Assembly (NCBI GenBank): GCA_964455185.1
Contig: CAYVUR010000001.1
Coordinates: forward strand, 1 to 64,000
Direction of reading: 5' to 3'
Source: CAISTG01 sp964455185
Lineage (GTDB): Bacteria; Patescibacteriota; Patescibacteriia; 2-01-FULL-39-33
DNA: 64,000 nt
Within the stretch, counting starts at the first letter, position 1. Each line of letters opens with the position of its first letter. Position numbers and translations under genes: made by a program. The notes under the pieces were generated by a model that worked only from the letters and a program-made list of their open reading frames with translations, ran no database searches and was not told the DNA's origin. Of the stretch, positions 51,201 to 57,995 are shown piece by piece.

Positions 51201-52085
51201 CAACCTTTATTTTTTGAAACGCCGGTATTAAGTTATGGTAATCCATATCAAGCTAGAGCTGGTGGAAGCGTTATAGAAAATAGTAAAGCTAATTTTTTTA
51301 ATAATAGTTTTAAAAGGATAGCGGTATTTTTAAATACTACAACAACACTTCAACAACTTTTTGCTAAAAGTTATGGTATTTTTATTTGGCATTGGGATGA
51401 AATTAATATTTTTAATCCGAATTTAATATTAAAAGAATGGTTATTTTTTACTAATTCAAATGACAATACTAATTGTGTTCAAGATAATGGAAATAAGATT
51501 TGTACTCCTGTAAATGGTGTAAATGGTTCAGGGGGAAGTTATAAAGAAGAATTAGCAAGCCTTGATAATTGGGATAATGTAAGTGCAAAAGGTTTAGGAT
51601 CAATAATTGATAATATTAAACTTGAAATAATTAGTAAATATGAAACTATTTCTTTAGCTAAATTAAGCTTTAATGTTACAATACCAGTTGATCAATTACC
51701 AATCAAATCTTATACCATTGCTTGGGGCGATGGAACAGTTGATACTTTTTCAGGTGCTTCTCTTAATGATAAGCCAAACTCGTCCAGTACTTTTACGGTT
51801 TATCATACTTATGATTTCAATAAACTTAAGGATATTTCTATTTCTGGCTCCAATTTTAATTTATCAATGCCCTGTTGTGTAAAGAGTGGATCATATGAGT
51901 GTACTGAGCAGTTGTCTATTGTGCCAAATGCTCCTGTTTCATCTGCATGTACCAACGCTACCTGTACAGCTACCATCTATATTTCGGTTAGAGATAATTG
52001 GGATAAAGTTAATTATTGTAATATTACTACAACCACTCAAGGAATAAATTATAATTATGCAACTGTAAGTATAAGTTCAAATTAA
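42219..52085 (+). CDS. Giant secreted cysteine-rich surface protein (3288 residues) of the type IV secretion-like operon
   Basis: An N-terminal signal peptide is clear (YFFVVVSLFMFLASTTRAEA). Residues 30-350 are helical. From about 560 on the protein is Cys-rich and beta-rich. A short motif C-x4-6-GC followed by a hydrophobic residue recurs at least eight times (from residues 604, 923, 1171, 1234, 1425, 1673, 1723 and 1859). Four carbohydrate-binding-like beta-sandwich modules, each opening with a G/N-x-F-E or NFG pattern and closing with a FDN/LDN motif, lie near 726-885, 946-1100, 1448-1605 and 2158-2320. A PKD-like fold (WGDGTVDTF, YHTYDF) lies near 3168-3215. I see no sortase or autotransporter signal. 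Position before virB6/virB4-like genes suggests an adhesin or extracellular part of the machine; this is inference. Confidence 0.85.
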   Translation: MNNKLKIYFFVVVSLFMFLASTTRAEAQVNEIYMEGNSVLWTGDNFSLNVTPCVGDQYIEGTAFTKNQADCIEKLIQNLDKNTQKTIQAYMKKRLREEWWDQMKTKLKEAMAGAFKKSLENIARQIGRDTAVWVASGGRGQKPLFITEGWGAYMKNIADVALGDFIDQIGQSFGVDLCEPDFNIKLAIILGIDDRQTRRVRCSFSKIIQNWESAISNFNFSVEYRAALRPGENDISVALILADKKHNYIAGIVEAAAKEAETQGLWANIKDIAGKILTPGSMIHDKFKSDIHDTSKLGWETFTDTIWDLIGSFLDTLVGQLALNLKNGFFSSSPVKSDDNSNLPDLSSLFNPWSSPVVAGIKGAEGKFNYLKTSTIKVGGQYDLLNKLTACQDPNNPGPMGCVLDVNLASAIRQKTLVKDLPEEILNRPFVPLANKVENPNEYFSLRGVTILRKYRIVPVGWEYAANLISQLAAKNPNFKAPTLKQIMNEFNNTNSDYFGLIDPFWVLKAPDMFCRREGYGPQNSFSGDQNGAIFRDNYCADEQQCIKENDDGSCAAYGYCTEERRVWNFGKSCEPRYNTCNTYVNRLGQTNYWLTNTLDFRDCDQSTVGCRWFSIEYNPVSKYWVGAYESNFYTVNNETTEQQITLSDDSGWLVRENQYVSNNKQLIMASPCTEVLCKDPAMNGKCNFVNRACKFNTGLSCSIPSGGINCRLPICDSQTDAFASGNGGFEEQEGIYTDNAKKWSDELSFITLNNRAYREINGGKSGAGLRVLANGSPSDILLLSDSFSVNPGSSYHLKFDLRGSVGNQGKVFVFVYGGDKRINSNNLSDIKILGSIEINAGYISNNWTSFRSSEFQVQEFSTATIAIMAPQGTFADIRFDNFSLNEVSSKCFENSVTVFSSIKQEDRENIKDIYFDRDAESCSPDSAGCSQFLRLKAGIGTNLVYDGGFEYGDFDWNSYWGGSKLSPIAEIKDGKAKLRYSTASYSTYKPINVEPNDYYTVSFDAAQTSDTNHHEIKFEMAFVSDINYAGKYHYEVKDTNCSQTGDNTITLIFTPESTNMKRQSCWFKVPSGAKILLFKPFASSETAEIYFDNLKIEKVNYPSLTPTAYTPYNLEDIQNQQVTYLRKAPDYFNCYYYTAEGVKRWPITPSELNSVLANRSLACSQFAGVCAPYEVGCELYKPLNGDPTVPGVANDIDVCPAECAGYQVYKQEVTRFVNDKYRQFITDNKIKYCSASYAGCDEFTNLDELGRGAEAKEYYSAIRACQKPDIDDGAFYTWEGSDVTGYQLKAYNLKKSTSTDPDPNGIGGIAPCTNLFYDNQGKPKCNDPSTWPTSSEELEKAGFCTVNDLVTNADCRQFYDVEGNVHYRLLSRTISVSNNCHPYRRTMTQNSTAETEEDCKSHSGWWNSNNECIYMAIPGEGMKCPASAKGCRAYTGNKGNNVRNIIEVANFGLQSSTTGSWVGADGTSNGLFVSSESTFPGGNSLMNRGTTVIKHPVKIKKGKTYILSFWAKGSDNFSMDSIKFTGAGTDTSKYFAVKQIRDDNLLSNRPNFKQDWNLYQLGPVFVDWEPSDNEYLEFNLPTGAGITAYNIYLDNVILKEIVNNVYAIENSWYTPVSCDNKLDDPDGSKSITTGSCQDSASGRCSIGEMLGCTGYTNRANQTVYLKSFASLCRSEAAGCEALIDTKNNNTSLAKSYHVGDNSQVNVSADEQVYLVNSPQFSCPASDKGCTPYGLPIIDQQDNVISYQSVFIKNQPDKYEIDLCYAKNLWCEEYSANGGAKYFKDPHNKICVYGSTRTSTSAIWYKIGTNGDPCDVTFNQTYGTGYGSLEKKLQPVGVVSGATYSSSGEPVYTGWAGACSQDQSGCTEFVDPLTEMYKEELGKLNSDNSVSYLLKANTLYSISNDSFYKININSDNCEFIPQDITYSRPGDTSSGYLYYAKPNSDDKYCNVTISSSDNKIKVAKAGVYYKIANSVDKSSCNGLVDFGTGCVLFNDRSGIDYSTTTMFGRNKYLNFDANYTYFIQGYPFSSQKVGPKTAQEALNSGSTQNSNNTDIILQVKPDRTCSNWLACTSYIKGDGNSSNEKFGEKDYCLSVNACDELSEDNQCSHLVSTNKEIIDLTSTTTRLSYLNKTGYSVPGLYPVDQMKYEGQGANVGNGNFEVKLNSGKPLSWVNWSQNIAWDPSMFSVVYDPKNAPEGSNYLRINFKSTAKSEIIDVISGQDYYLSAWINTESLKSSSSPLKERAEIVVMNAEKDEEINRVMVSAGLPWARVTRKFTANAKSIYLLLRNSPDGPPFSTSNTGQPVGYSLFDDIQITPVLNDNGDGLMLPKTCRIYPSADAPACKYSSGNTNYYGWYGYCLTPDPNRRSDCLQWFPVDKIKGEFSSDYALGYDNRAPLYYCIDWDIVSFNINDLGVIGNIGEDVKAKYRQKVSAIITDNRKVTPIAFNIDPEYAGMFRYPYIYRFIFVGAFGGLQRDNNFKLLPILTFMYPKCAVGFFGYLPIFHGSDCKDIFKSHSIFSSSTEEEIKNEVWIKDIFESCLAPEFKKGGNEGFWMDKMCGDGLENGEYWHGKQIGKSSNQTYKGTYKGSLYFSSSLPLSSPSSSSTDLIEFTSNNSKTEIADFDGSIDGYMDDYTYKNDGKRIDYYQCLNREKKVWDWDNNDCSVEVYDFCYYKNTFCELDNPNNYEGESSCREFCFGTLDSIDDEIESCIKEKVQQAKADRGDCNFAGLNISQWIRCVVNKLVNIISSIWLSVSNIAWNDTEDVWGGFGAFGFVIEGIDIKPLVFPTTFSGALNAPNIIFAIELVANAIKAIGGQATENIFIGVGASGVKIITDQDSKYASSLTDPDPNVSGNVLGYAWFLNTSELKGAGLVGHFEGYMNIPYCKKFVKVVTASGQNKAYYSKVGLGSNYSYTVNAQSFGPNPASTATFTYNMDYMPFGAIVPPSSGNIDEPITWDSKTLSSIDQGNINLPGVNVSGLQLIQPTVIGVNYSATKQPLFFETPVLSYGNPYQARAGGSVIENSKANFFNNSFKRIAVFLNTTTTLQQLFAKSYGIFIWHWDEINIFNPNLILKEWLFFTNSNDNTNCVQDNGNKICTPVNGVNGSGGSYKEELASLDNWDNVSAKGLGSIIDNIKLEIISKYETISLAKLSFNVTIPVDQLPIKSYTIAWGDGTVDTFSGASLNDKPNSSSTFTVYHTYDFNKLKDISISGSNFNLSMPCCVKSGSYECTEQLSIVPNAPVSSACTNATCTATIYISVRDNWDKVNYCNITTTTQGINYNYATVSISSN

Positions 52086-52107
52086 ACATTTTAAATTTTT
52101 TCACTTT

Positions 52108-55100
52108 ATGTTTTCTAGAAGAAAGAACAAAATTTTGATAAATATTGTGGCTACAATAATAATAGTCGCAATGTGTTTTGGTGTAGCTAGGCCGGTTAGA
52201 GCTGGTTGGCTGAATAATTTAGGTGCTTTTGGTGGTTTTGTTGGAACAGTTGCTGCTGGAGCAGCTATTGGAAGCTTATTTGCTATTAGTGCGCCGGTTT
52301 CTGTTCCGGTGGCTTTAATTGGTGGAACGATTTTGACTGCTGTGACTGAAGCTGGCGTCATGTATGTCATAAGTAGTAGAAAAGTTCAAGAATCTGCTAA
52401 TTCAATAGTAACTCCTATAGTTATGAATGCTGCGTTAACTGATACCTCCATTGGAACTTATGTTGCTGGTACTAACTTGCCCGAAAGTACAGGGGGAGTT
52501 TTAGAAACGTCTGCAAAAGCAATTGAGAGAGGAGTTAAAAAAGAAGATGTACAAGCGGCTATAGGAGGCATGAATTACAGTTATCAGCAAACCGAGGCAC
52601 TAAAAGCATCTAACCAGCAAATAAAAGATGATCCCAAGAATTCAACCATAGGTGATATTATTGCTCGCATGTTTGCTTGGCTTTTGTATTACATAGCCGT
52701 AGGATTGGGTTGGGTTTTAATGTTGATTAGTTTTGTAATGCTTAAAATTGCTGTTTATAATAATTTTCTTAGAGAAGACGCAATACATTTAGGTTGGCAA
52801 ATTATCAGAGATATTTGTAATAATTTTTTTATCATTTTATTACTTATTACTGCAATTAGTACTATGTTGCGTCAAGGAGACTTTAAAGATTGGCGTAGTA
52901 TGTTACCTAAAATTTTAGTTGCTGCAGTAATAATTAATTTTTCTTTATTAATGTGTGGTATTTTTATTGATGTTTCACAAATTTTTACTCTTACTTTTGC
53001 TAGCCCGCTTAATTCTATTACAGGATACAATGTTATTTTAGCGGCTATGGGTATACCAAGCAGTATGCAATTAAGCAATCTTTCTTCAGAAGTAGGTACC
53101 ACTGGAATTGAAAATATAGATCTAATAGCGGCTTTAATTTATGCGACAATAATAACTTTTGTTACAATAATAGTTATTACAGCAATAACAGTATTACTAG
53201 CTTATCGTATTATTATGTTATGGTTTTTAGTAATACTTTCTCCTTTACCTATTCTTTTATCTCTCTTAAAGAGAGGAGCTAGTTATGTTAATTTATGGTG
53301 GGAAGAATTTTTTAAATATCTAATAGTAGGACCTGCAGTGATGTTTTTCTTATATTTATCCTTTATGTTTATGGGTAAAATGAATAATACAGGAACAGCT
53401 GGAAATACTTCTAATGTTTTAAATATTAATACTCAAAGTCTACCAACAGGTGCAACTATAGGTAGCGGCTCTAATGTAACTTTAACTTCAGGTAAAGATA
53501 CTGTTAGTTTGTCTAATGCCGCTAGCCCTAATGGAGTCATTAATTTTTTAATTGTTATTAGTTTAATGGCCGGGTCTTTATTAATGGCTCAAAAAATTGG
53601 AACAAAAGGTTCTAAATTTGCTGGACAAAGTTTAACTTGGCTACAAAATCAAGGTAAGCGTTGGAGTGGATTTAATTTAGCTAAAAATTTAGCAAAATCA
53701 GCACCTAGAACTGTTGGCACCGCCATTGATGATAAATTGGGCCTTCGTCAAAAATTGTATGGAACAGCTTTTGCTGCTGGTGGTAAATATATTCCTTTTG
53801 TTGGACAGGATTTAGGTAAAAGAATTGGCGTATTGGAAGAAGGAACACAGAGAAGAATTAATGCAAAATATAGTGATTTAGCTAAAGGTTATCAAATTGA
53901 TAAAATGAATGAAGAACAATTAAGAAAATTAGCTTCTAAAGGTGGATCTGCTGGAGTGGTGGCTACTCAAGCTTTAATGAAGAAAGGTTTATTTAGAGAT
54001 GATGATGAATTAAATAGAGCAAATAATATTGATATTATTAAGAAAGCTAGAGAGGCACTTAAAGGAACTGATTTAGGTAATACTTTTGATGAAAATCTTA
54101 AAAAATATAATCCTAGTTTAGCTTTTTCTACTATTTATGATGGTAAATTAGATAAATTACGTAGCGATTTAAAACTTGGAAAAATTGATATTGATAAGTT
54201 AATGGCTGGTATGACTCCCGAGCAGATCAATAAACTCAAAGCGGATTTGGGTGGTGGCAATGGCGCTGTAGCTAAGTTTATTTTGAGTAATTCTAGTGAT
54301 ATTGGTAAAACCTTAAAAGGTATGAATAAACAAAGTCGAGAATTGGTCACTCAAGAAATTGATCATAAAACTTTTGCTAAGCGCATCAATCCTGATGGTA
54401 CGATTGCTGAATATGATGATGAGACTAGAAGGAAATATTTATCTTCAAAACCTGCTGATATTATGAAGATTTTTGATATGAATGACAAAACTGAATTAGA
54501 AAAGGCTAGAAAACAATTTAGTAAGAATAGAGAGACTATTTTGAGGGAAATGGATCCAGAAGGTATGACCTCTGAATTTATTAAGAATTTTGGAGATTTA
54601 TTTAATTTTAAAGAATTAGAGAAAAATTTCTCTGATCGAAGTTCTGAACATAAAACTGCTGCGACTAGAGCTTTGCAAGAACATCTTGATGCTTCACTAA
54701 AAGAGGTGAACTTTGAACAATTGGCTCAAAATTTGGCTCGAGCTATAGCCAGTGGAGATAAAGTTGCTATAGAAAAAGCTAAGAAAGAGCAAGCAGATAT
54801 GGATGAATTAGTTAAGAAAAATTTATTGGCCCAAGGAAATTTATCACCATCAGTTATTAAAGCTTCTGGCTCTGATGATGCTTTAGAGAGGATTTTGGGT
54901 AATCTTAATGGCGATGATGCTAGTAAAATTAATTGGGGTAATTTATCTGATCAAGAGAAAAATATTATATCTCAACATATTAATCCTAATGCTCTTAAAT
55001 TGTTAGCAACTAGAGGAGATAATAATGAGTTGATAAGGGGAGTTCGCGATAATATTAGAACTAGAGCGAAGATAGATAATGATAATGAACAGATATTTAA

Positions 55101-55428
55101 TAACGCTAAACAAAGATATAATGAAGCTAGAGGAAATCTTGAATCTTTAAGAAAAGAAATAACAGATTTAAGTAATGAGGCTGATGATGCGAAAAAAGCA
55201 GGAGATTCAATGACATATCAAAAGTTACAAAGCAAGATAAATAGATTGAAAAGTCAGGAAGCTACTTTACAAGCAAATTTATCTAAAGCGGAAAATGAAT
55301 ATAATCAGGCGTTAAATAATTATGCTTCTAATTTAGATGATAACAAGAATTGGAAAGAGACTGATTTGCAAAAACGAGAAAAAGAAATTATTGGTAAAAA
55401 AAGTAAAAATAATAATAAAGAAGATTAA
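52108..55428 (+). CDS. VirB6/TrbL-like polytopic channel protein with a long soluble C-terminal tail
   Basis: VirB6-type proteins form part of the inner-membrane channel of type IV secretion systems. The 1106-residue protein begins with a signal-like segment (ILINIVATIIIVAMCFGVAR) and has about eight hydrophobic helices up to residue 495. These include FAWLLYYIAVGLGWVLMLIS, NFFIILLLITAISTMLRQG, KILVAAVIINFSLLMCGIFI and the paired helices YATIITFVTIIVITAITVLL and WFLVILSPLPILLSLL, with WWEEFFKYLIVGPAVMFFLY. This matches the TrbL/VirB6 pattern found in Gram-positive and Patescibacteria systems. The last roughly 600 residues are soluble, charged and largely helical with coiled-coil stretches, far longer than usual. 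Confidence 0.8.
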   Translation: MFSRRKNKILINIVATIIIVAMCFGVARPVRAGWLNNLGAFGGFVGTVAAGAAIGSLFAISAPVSVPVALIGGTILTAVTEAGVMYVISSRKVQESANSIVTPIVMNAALTDTSIGTYVAGTNLPESTGGVLETSAKAIERGVKKEDVQAAIGGMNYSYQQTEALKASNQQIKDDPKNSTIGDIIARMFAWLLYYIAVGLGWVLMLISFVMLKIAVYNNFLREDAIHLGWQIIRDICNNFFIILLLITAISTMLRQGDFKDWRSMLPKILVAAVIINFSLLMCGIFIDVSQIFTLTFASPLNSITGYNVILAAMGIPSSMQLSNLSSEVGTTGIENIDLIAALIYATIITFVTIIVITAITVLLAYRIIMLWFLVILSPLPILLSLLKRGASYVNLWWEEFFKYLIVGPAVMFFLYLSFMFMGKMNNTGTAGNTSNVLNINTQSLPTGATIGSGSNVTLTSGKDTVSLSNAASPNGVINFLIVISLMAGSLLMAQKIGTKGSKFAGQSLTWLQNQGKRWSGFNLAKNLAKSAPRTVGTAIDDKLGLRQKLYGTAFAAGGKYIPFVGQDLGKRIGVLEEGTQRRINAKYSDLAKGYQIDKMNEEQLRKLASKGGSAGVVATQALMKKGLFRDDDELNRANNIDIIKKAREALKGTDLGNTFDENLKKYNPSLAFSTIYDGKLDKLRSDLKLGKIDIDKLMAGMTPEQINKLKADLGGGNGAVAKFILSNSSDIGKTLKGMNKQSRELVTQEIDHKTFAKRINPDGTIAEYDDETRRKYLSSKPADIMKIFDMNDKTELEKARKQFSKNRETILREMDPEGMTSEFIKNFGDLFNFKELEKNFSDRSSEHKTAATRALQEHLDASLKEVNFEQLAQNLARAIASGDKVAIEKAKKEQADMDELVKKNLLAQGNLSPSVIKASGSDDALERILGNLNGDDASKINWGNLSDQEKNIISQHINPNALKLLATRGDNNELIRGVRDNIRTRAKIDNDNEQIFNNAKQRYNEARGNLESLRKEITDLSNEADDAKKAGDSMTYQKLQSKINRLKSQEATLQANLSKAENEYNQALNNYASNLDDNKNWKETDLQKREKEIIGKKSKNNNKED

Positions 55429-55435
55429 TTAATTC

Positions 55436-56854
55436 ATGGCGGAAAATAATCAAAATAAAATTCAAGATTTAGAAGAAATTAAGCAATCTAATCCCTGGAT
55501 TGTTGATTTCGGTTTATCTGATGCAGAAATAGTTGCCATTGTTAATCTTATTGGTCAAGTTATCTGGGGCGATATTGATTTGCAGGAATATTCAGAAATG
55601 ATTAAAAAAGTAATTCTTAAAGACCCTCAAATAAAGCGTCAAATTGAAATTGCCATCGCTAAAAATAGGCTTATGGCGTTTAAGGACGAGATTGATGGAG
55701 TTGAGGATTATATTCGTTCATTAGGTATAACGGTTTTAGAAGTCAGACCGCCTCAAAAAGAAGAGAGTAGTCTTGAAGGTTTACCAGAAATCAAATCTGA
55801 TACTGCCAGATCTTCATCCGGCATGGCCTTTTCTATGTCTGATGAAAAAGAAATTCAATCAATAAAAGTTCCTGATTATGAAGAAAAAATTGATTGGGGT
55901 AGCCAAATAAAGTCTATAATTTCTCAATTTGGTTTTCGCGAATCAGATCCTGTTATTGTTAAACGTTTAGAAAATATTATTATAGCTAGACTTAAAGATA
56001 TTCGTGATGATTTAGAAACTTTTGATATTTTAACTCGATCACGTAAAATTGGAGGTATGGAATTTAGTGATACTCAAGCTGAGCAATTACTTTCTTTAAT
56101 AAGAAATCAAGATTCTTTTAAGGTGGCAAAAATAGAAAATGATTTAACTTTAGCAAGTAAGCCTAAATCATCGGTAATCTCACCTAAAATAGAAATAGAA
56201 GATGGTTTACCTGTAGTTCGCTTACCGGATGATTTAATAGTTAAACCGGAATTATTAAATGAAAAAGAATTAGAAGAAGAATTAATTTTTCAAAAATCAA
56301 AAGAAACAGCTTCTAATATTGAAATCAATAATAATAAGGAGAAAGAATCTAACTTAGAAATTAAAAAAGAAGAAATTAATAAATCTAGTGATAATAAAAT
56401 TGTCACTAATTCTTTTACAACAATTACTCCTAAACCTGAGCCTTTTTTAGCATCTAAAAAAATACCATCAATTACTAATATTAAAAATTCTTCAAAACCA
56501 CATCTTGATGGTATTAAAATAACTAAAACAATAATGGGGCCAATTGATGAATTAGAAGCAATGACCTTAATAGAATTTCGTCGTCTTTCTTCTGACCCTT
56601 TTGAAGCAATTAAAAAAATTCAAGAAGATATTGAGCTTATTAGTAAAGAAGGATTTGATCGGCGTAATGAAGCCATTGCCGCTTGGCATCGTAGTGAAGT
56701 TAGTAAGTTTTATCGTCTTTTAGGGCAACTTGCTATGTCAGAAGGAAAAAGTGTATCTTCAGTAATAGAAGAAAGATTAATTTCTGGCAAACCAACTTTA
56801 TCAATGAATGAATTTGAAGCGATCACAGAACTTAATAAATTAATTAGATTTTAA
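55436..56854 (+). CDS. Conserved-position cytoplasmic protein of the type IV secretion-like operon, unknown function
   Basis: I do not recognise a family. The 472-residue protein has no membrane segment or signal. Residues 1-100 are helical and hydrophobic-acidic (NPWIVDFGLSDAEIVAIVNL). A linker of Glu/Ser-rich sequence leads to a second helical domain (about 145-225: KSIISQFGFRESDPVIVKRL, IIIARLKDIRDDLETFDIL). A long, Lys/Glu/Asn-rich disordered region covers about 270-355. A C-terminal helical domain follows (MTLIEFRRLSSDPFEAIKKI, AIAAWHRSEVSKFYRLLGQL). It lies 7 bp after virB6 and 3 bp before prgI. Its position suggests a cytosolic adaptor or docking protein for the machine. Confidence 0.6.
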   Translation: MAENNQNKIQDLEEIKQSNPWIVDFGLSDAEIVAIVNLIGQVIWGDIDLQEYSEMIKKVILKDPQIKRQIEIAIAKNRLMAFKDEIDGVEDYIRSLGITVLEVRPPQKEESSLEGLPEIKSDTARSSSGMAFSMSDEKEIQSIKVPDYEEKIDWGSQIKSIISQFGFRESDPVIVKRLENIIIARLKDIRDDLETFDILTRSRKIGGMEFSDTQAEQLLSLIRNQDSFKVAKIENDLTLASKPKSSVISPKIEIEDGLPVVRLPDDLIVKPELLNEKELEEELIFQKSKETASNIEINNNKEKESNLEIKKEEINKSSDNKIVTNSFTTITPKPEPFLASKKIPSITNIKNSSKPHLDGIKITKTIMGPIDELEAMTLIEFRRLSSDPFEAIKKIQEDIELISKEGFDRRNEAIAAWHRSEVSKFYRLLGQLAMSEGKSVSSVIEERLISGKPTLSMNEFEAITELNKLIRF

Positions 56855-56857
56855 ATT

Positions 56858-57307
56858 ATGCAACAAGTAGTTGTACCACAATTTTTAGATGTAGAAGATA
56901 AAATTATTGGGCCAATTACAGTACGTCAATTTATTGAATTAGTAATTGGAGCTATTTTTATCGCTATACTTTATAAATTGCTTTATTTACCTTATTTTTT
57001 AGTTGCTGGTTTTATCGTTTTTGGTATTACCATGATTATAGCTTTTGCTAAAATAAATGGGCAGGTTTTTCATATTTTTATGCTTAATTTTTTTCAGACA
57101 ATGATAAATCCTAAATTAAAAATTTGGCGAAAAAGAGTAACTCTTAAAGAAATAAAAGCCGATTTATCTAAACCTAAAGAAGAAAATTTACAATTAGTAA
57201 AAATGTCTCATCGACCAATAAGTTCTTCGCGACTTTCAGAAATCGCCTTAATTATAGATACGGGAGGAGTTTATCAAGGAGAAGAAAATAATAATTTAAT
57301 AAAATAG
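56858..57307 (+). CDS. PrgI family protein
   Basis: PrgI proteins are small inner-membrane components of Gram-positive conjugation systems, functionally near VirB3. The 149-residue protein starts QQVVVPQFLDVEDKIIGPIT, has two adjacent membrane helices (FIELVIGAIFIAILYKLLYL and YFLVAGFIVFGITMIIAFAK), and the typical VFHIFMLNFFQTMINPKLKI-WRK end of the hydrophobic part. The remaining C-terminus is charged (RPISSSRLSEIAL). Its position just before the TraC-like and VirB4 genes is exactly that seen in other gene clusters of this type. Ends in TAG. Confidence 0.87.
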   Translation: MQQVVVPQFLDVEDKIIGPITVRQFIELVIGAIFIAILYKLLYLPYFLVAGFIVFGITMIIAFAKINGQVFHIFMLNFFQTMINPKLKIWRKRVTLKEIKADLSKPKEENLQLVKMSHRPISSSRLSEIALIIDTGGVYQGEENNNLIK

Positions 57308-57310
57308 TTT

Positions 57311-57991
57311 ATGGCAGGAAGAAAAGCTAACAATTCAACACCATCAACCCAAAGTTTTCTTCAAATTTCTGAAATAAAAGATGATACAATAGTAATGAAG
57401 GATGGTAGTTTGCGGGCAGTCTTATTAGTTTCAAGTATTAATTTTGCGCTTAAATCGGAAGATGAACAAAATGCAATTATTGCTGGTTATGTCAGTTTTC
57501 TTAATTCTTTAGAATCACCTTTACAAATAGTTATTCAATCACGCAAATTAGATTTAGATCAATATTTAGAGTTTCTTAAAGAAATTGAAGAAAAACAACA
57601 AAACGATTTATTAAAAATACAAATGACTGAATATCGTCAATATATTCAAGAATTGATTGAATTAGGCAATATTATGACCAAAAGATTTTATGTTATAGTT
57701 CCTTATTCAGTTTTTGGAGAAAAAAAAAGAAGTTTTTGGCAAAGATTAAGTGATATTCTTGCTCCTGCTTCGGTGATAAATTTGGATCAAGAACGTTTTT
57801 TACAAAGACAAAAAGATTTATTTGTTATAGTTGATAGAGTTATGACTGGTTTGGCTAGTATGGGTTTACGTTCACAAATTTTGGATACTCAATCACTAAT
57901 TGAATTATTTTATAATACTTATAATCCGACAGTTTCTAGATATGAGAAATTACAAGATATTAATAAATTAATGATGGAACAAAAAATGTAA
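57311..57991 (+). CDS. TraC-like protein (VirB4 N-terminal-type domain without ATPase)
   Basis: The 226-residue protein resembles the N-terminal part of TraC/VirB4: TQSFLQISEIKDDTIVMKDG, SLRAVLLVSSINFALKSEDE, IIAGYVSFLNSLESPLQIVI, YRQYIQELIELGNIMTKRFY and YVIVPYSVFGEKKRSFWQRL. It has no Walker motifs. It precedes the true VirB4 by 4 bp. The VirB4 protein has its own N-terminal domain, so this is a second, separate copy of such a domain rather than a split gene. It may pair with VirB4 as a regulatory subunit, which is inference. The stop TAA overlaps the AATTTT spacer before virB4. Confidence 0.75.
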   Translation: MAGRKANNSTPSTQSFLQISEIKDDTIVMKDGSLRAVLLVSSINFALKSEDEQNAIIAGYVSFLNSLESPLQIVIQSRKLDLDQYLEFLKEIEEKQQNDLLKIQMTEYRQYIQELIELGNIMTKRFYVIVPYSVFGEKKRSFWQRLSDILAPASVINLDQERFLQRQKDLFVIVDRVMTGLASMGLRSQILDTQSLIELFYNTYNPTVSRYEKLQDINKLMMEQKM

Positions 57992-57995
57992 TTTT

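Noticed and set aside
52970..52990. Possible parS site near a TGTTTCAC word
   Set aside because: Only a half-site; the second half of the TGTTTCACGTGAAACA palindrome is missing and it lies inside a membrane-protein gene.
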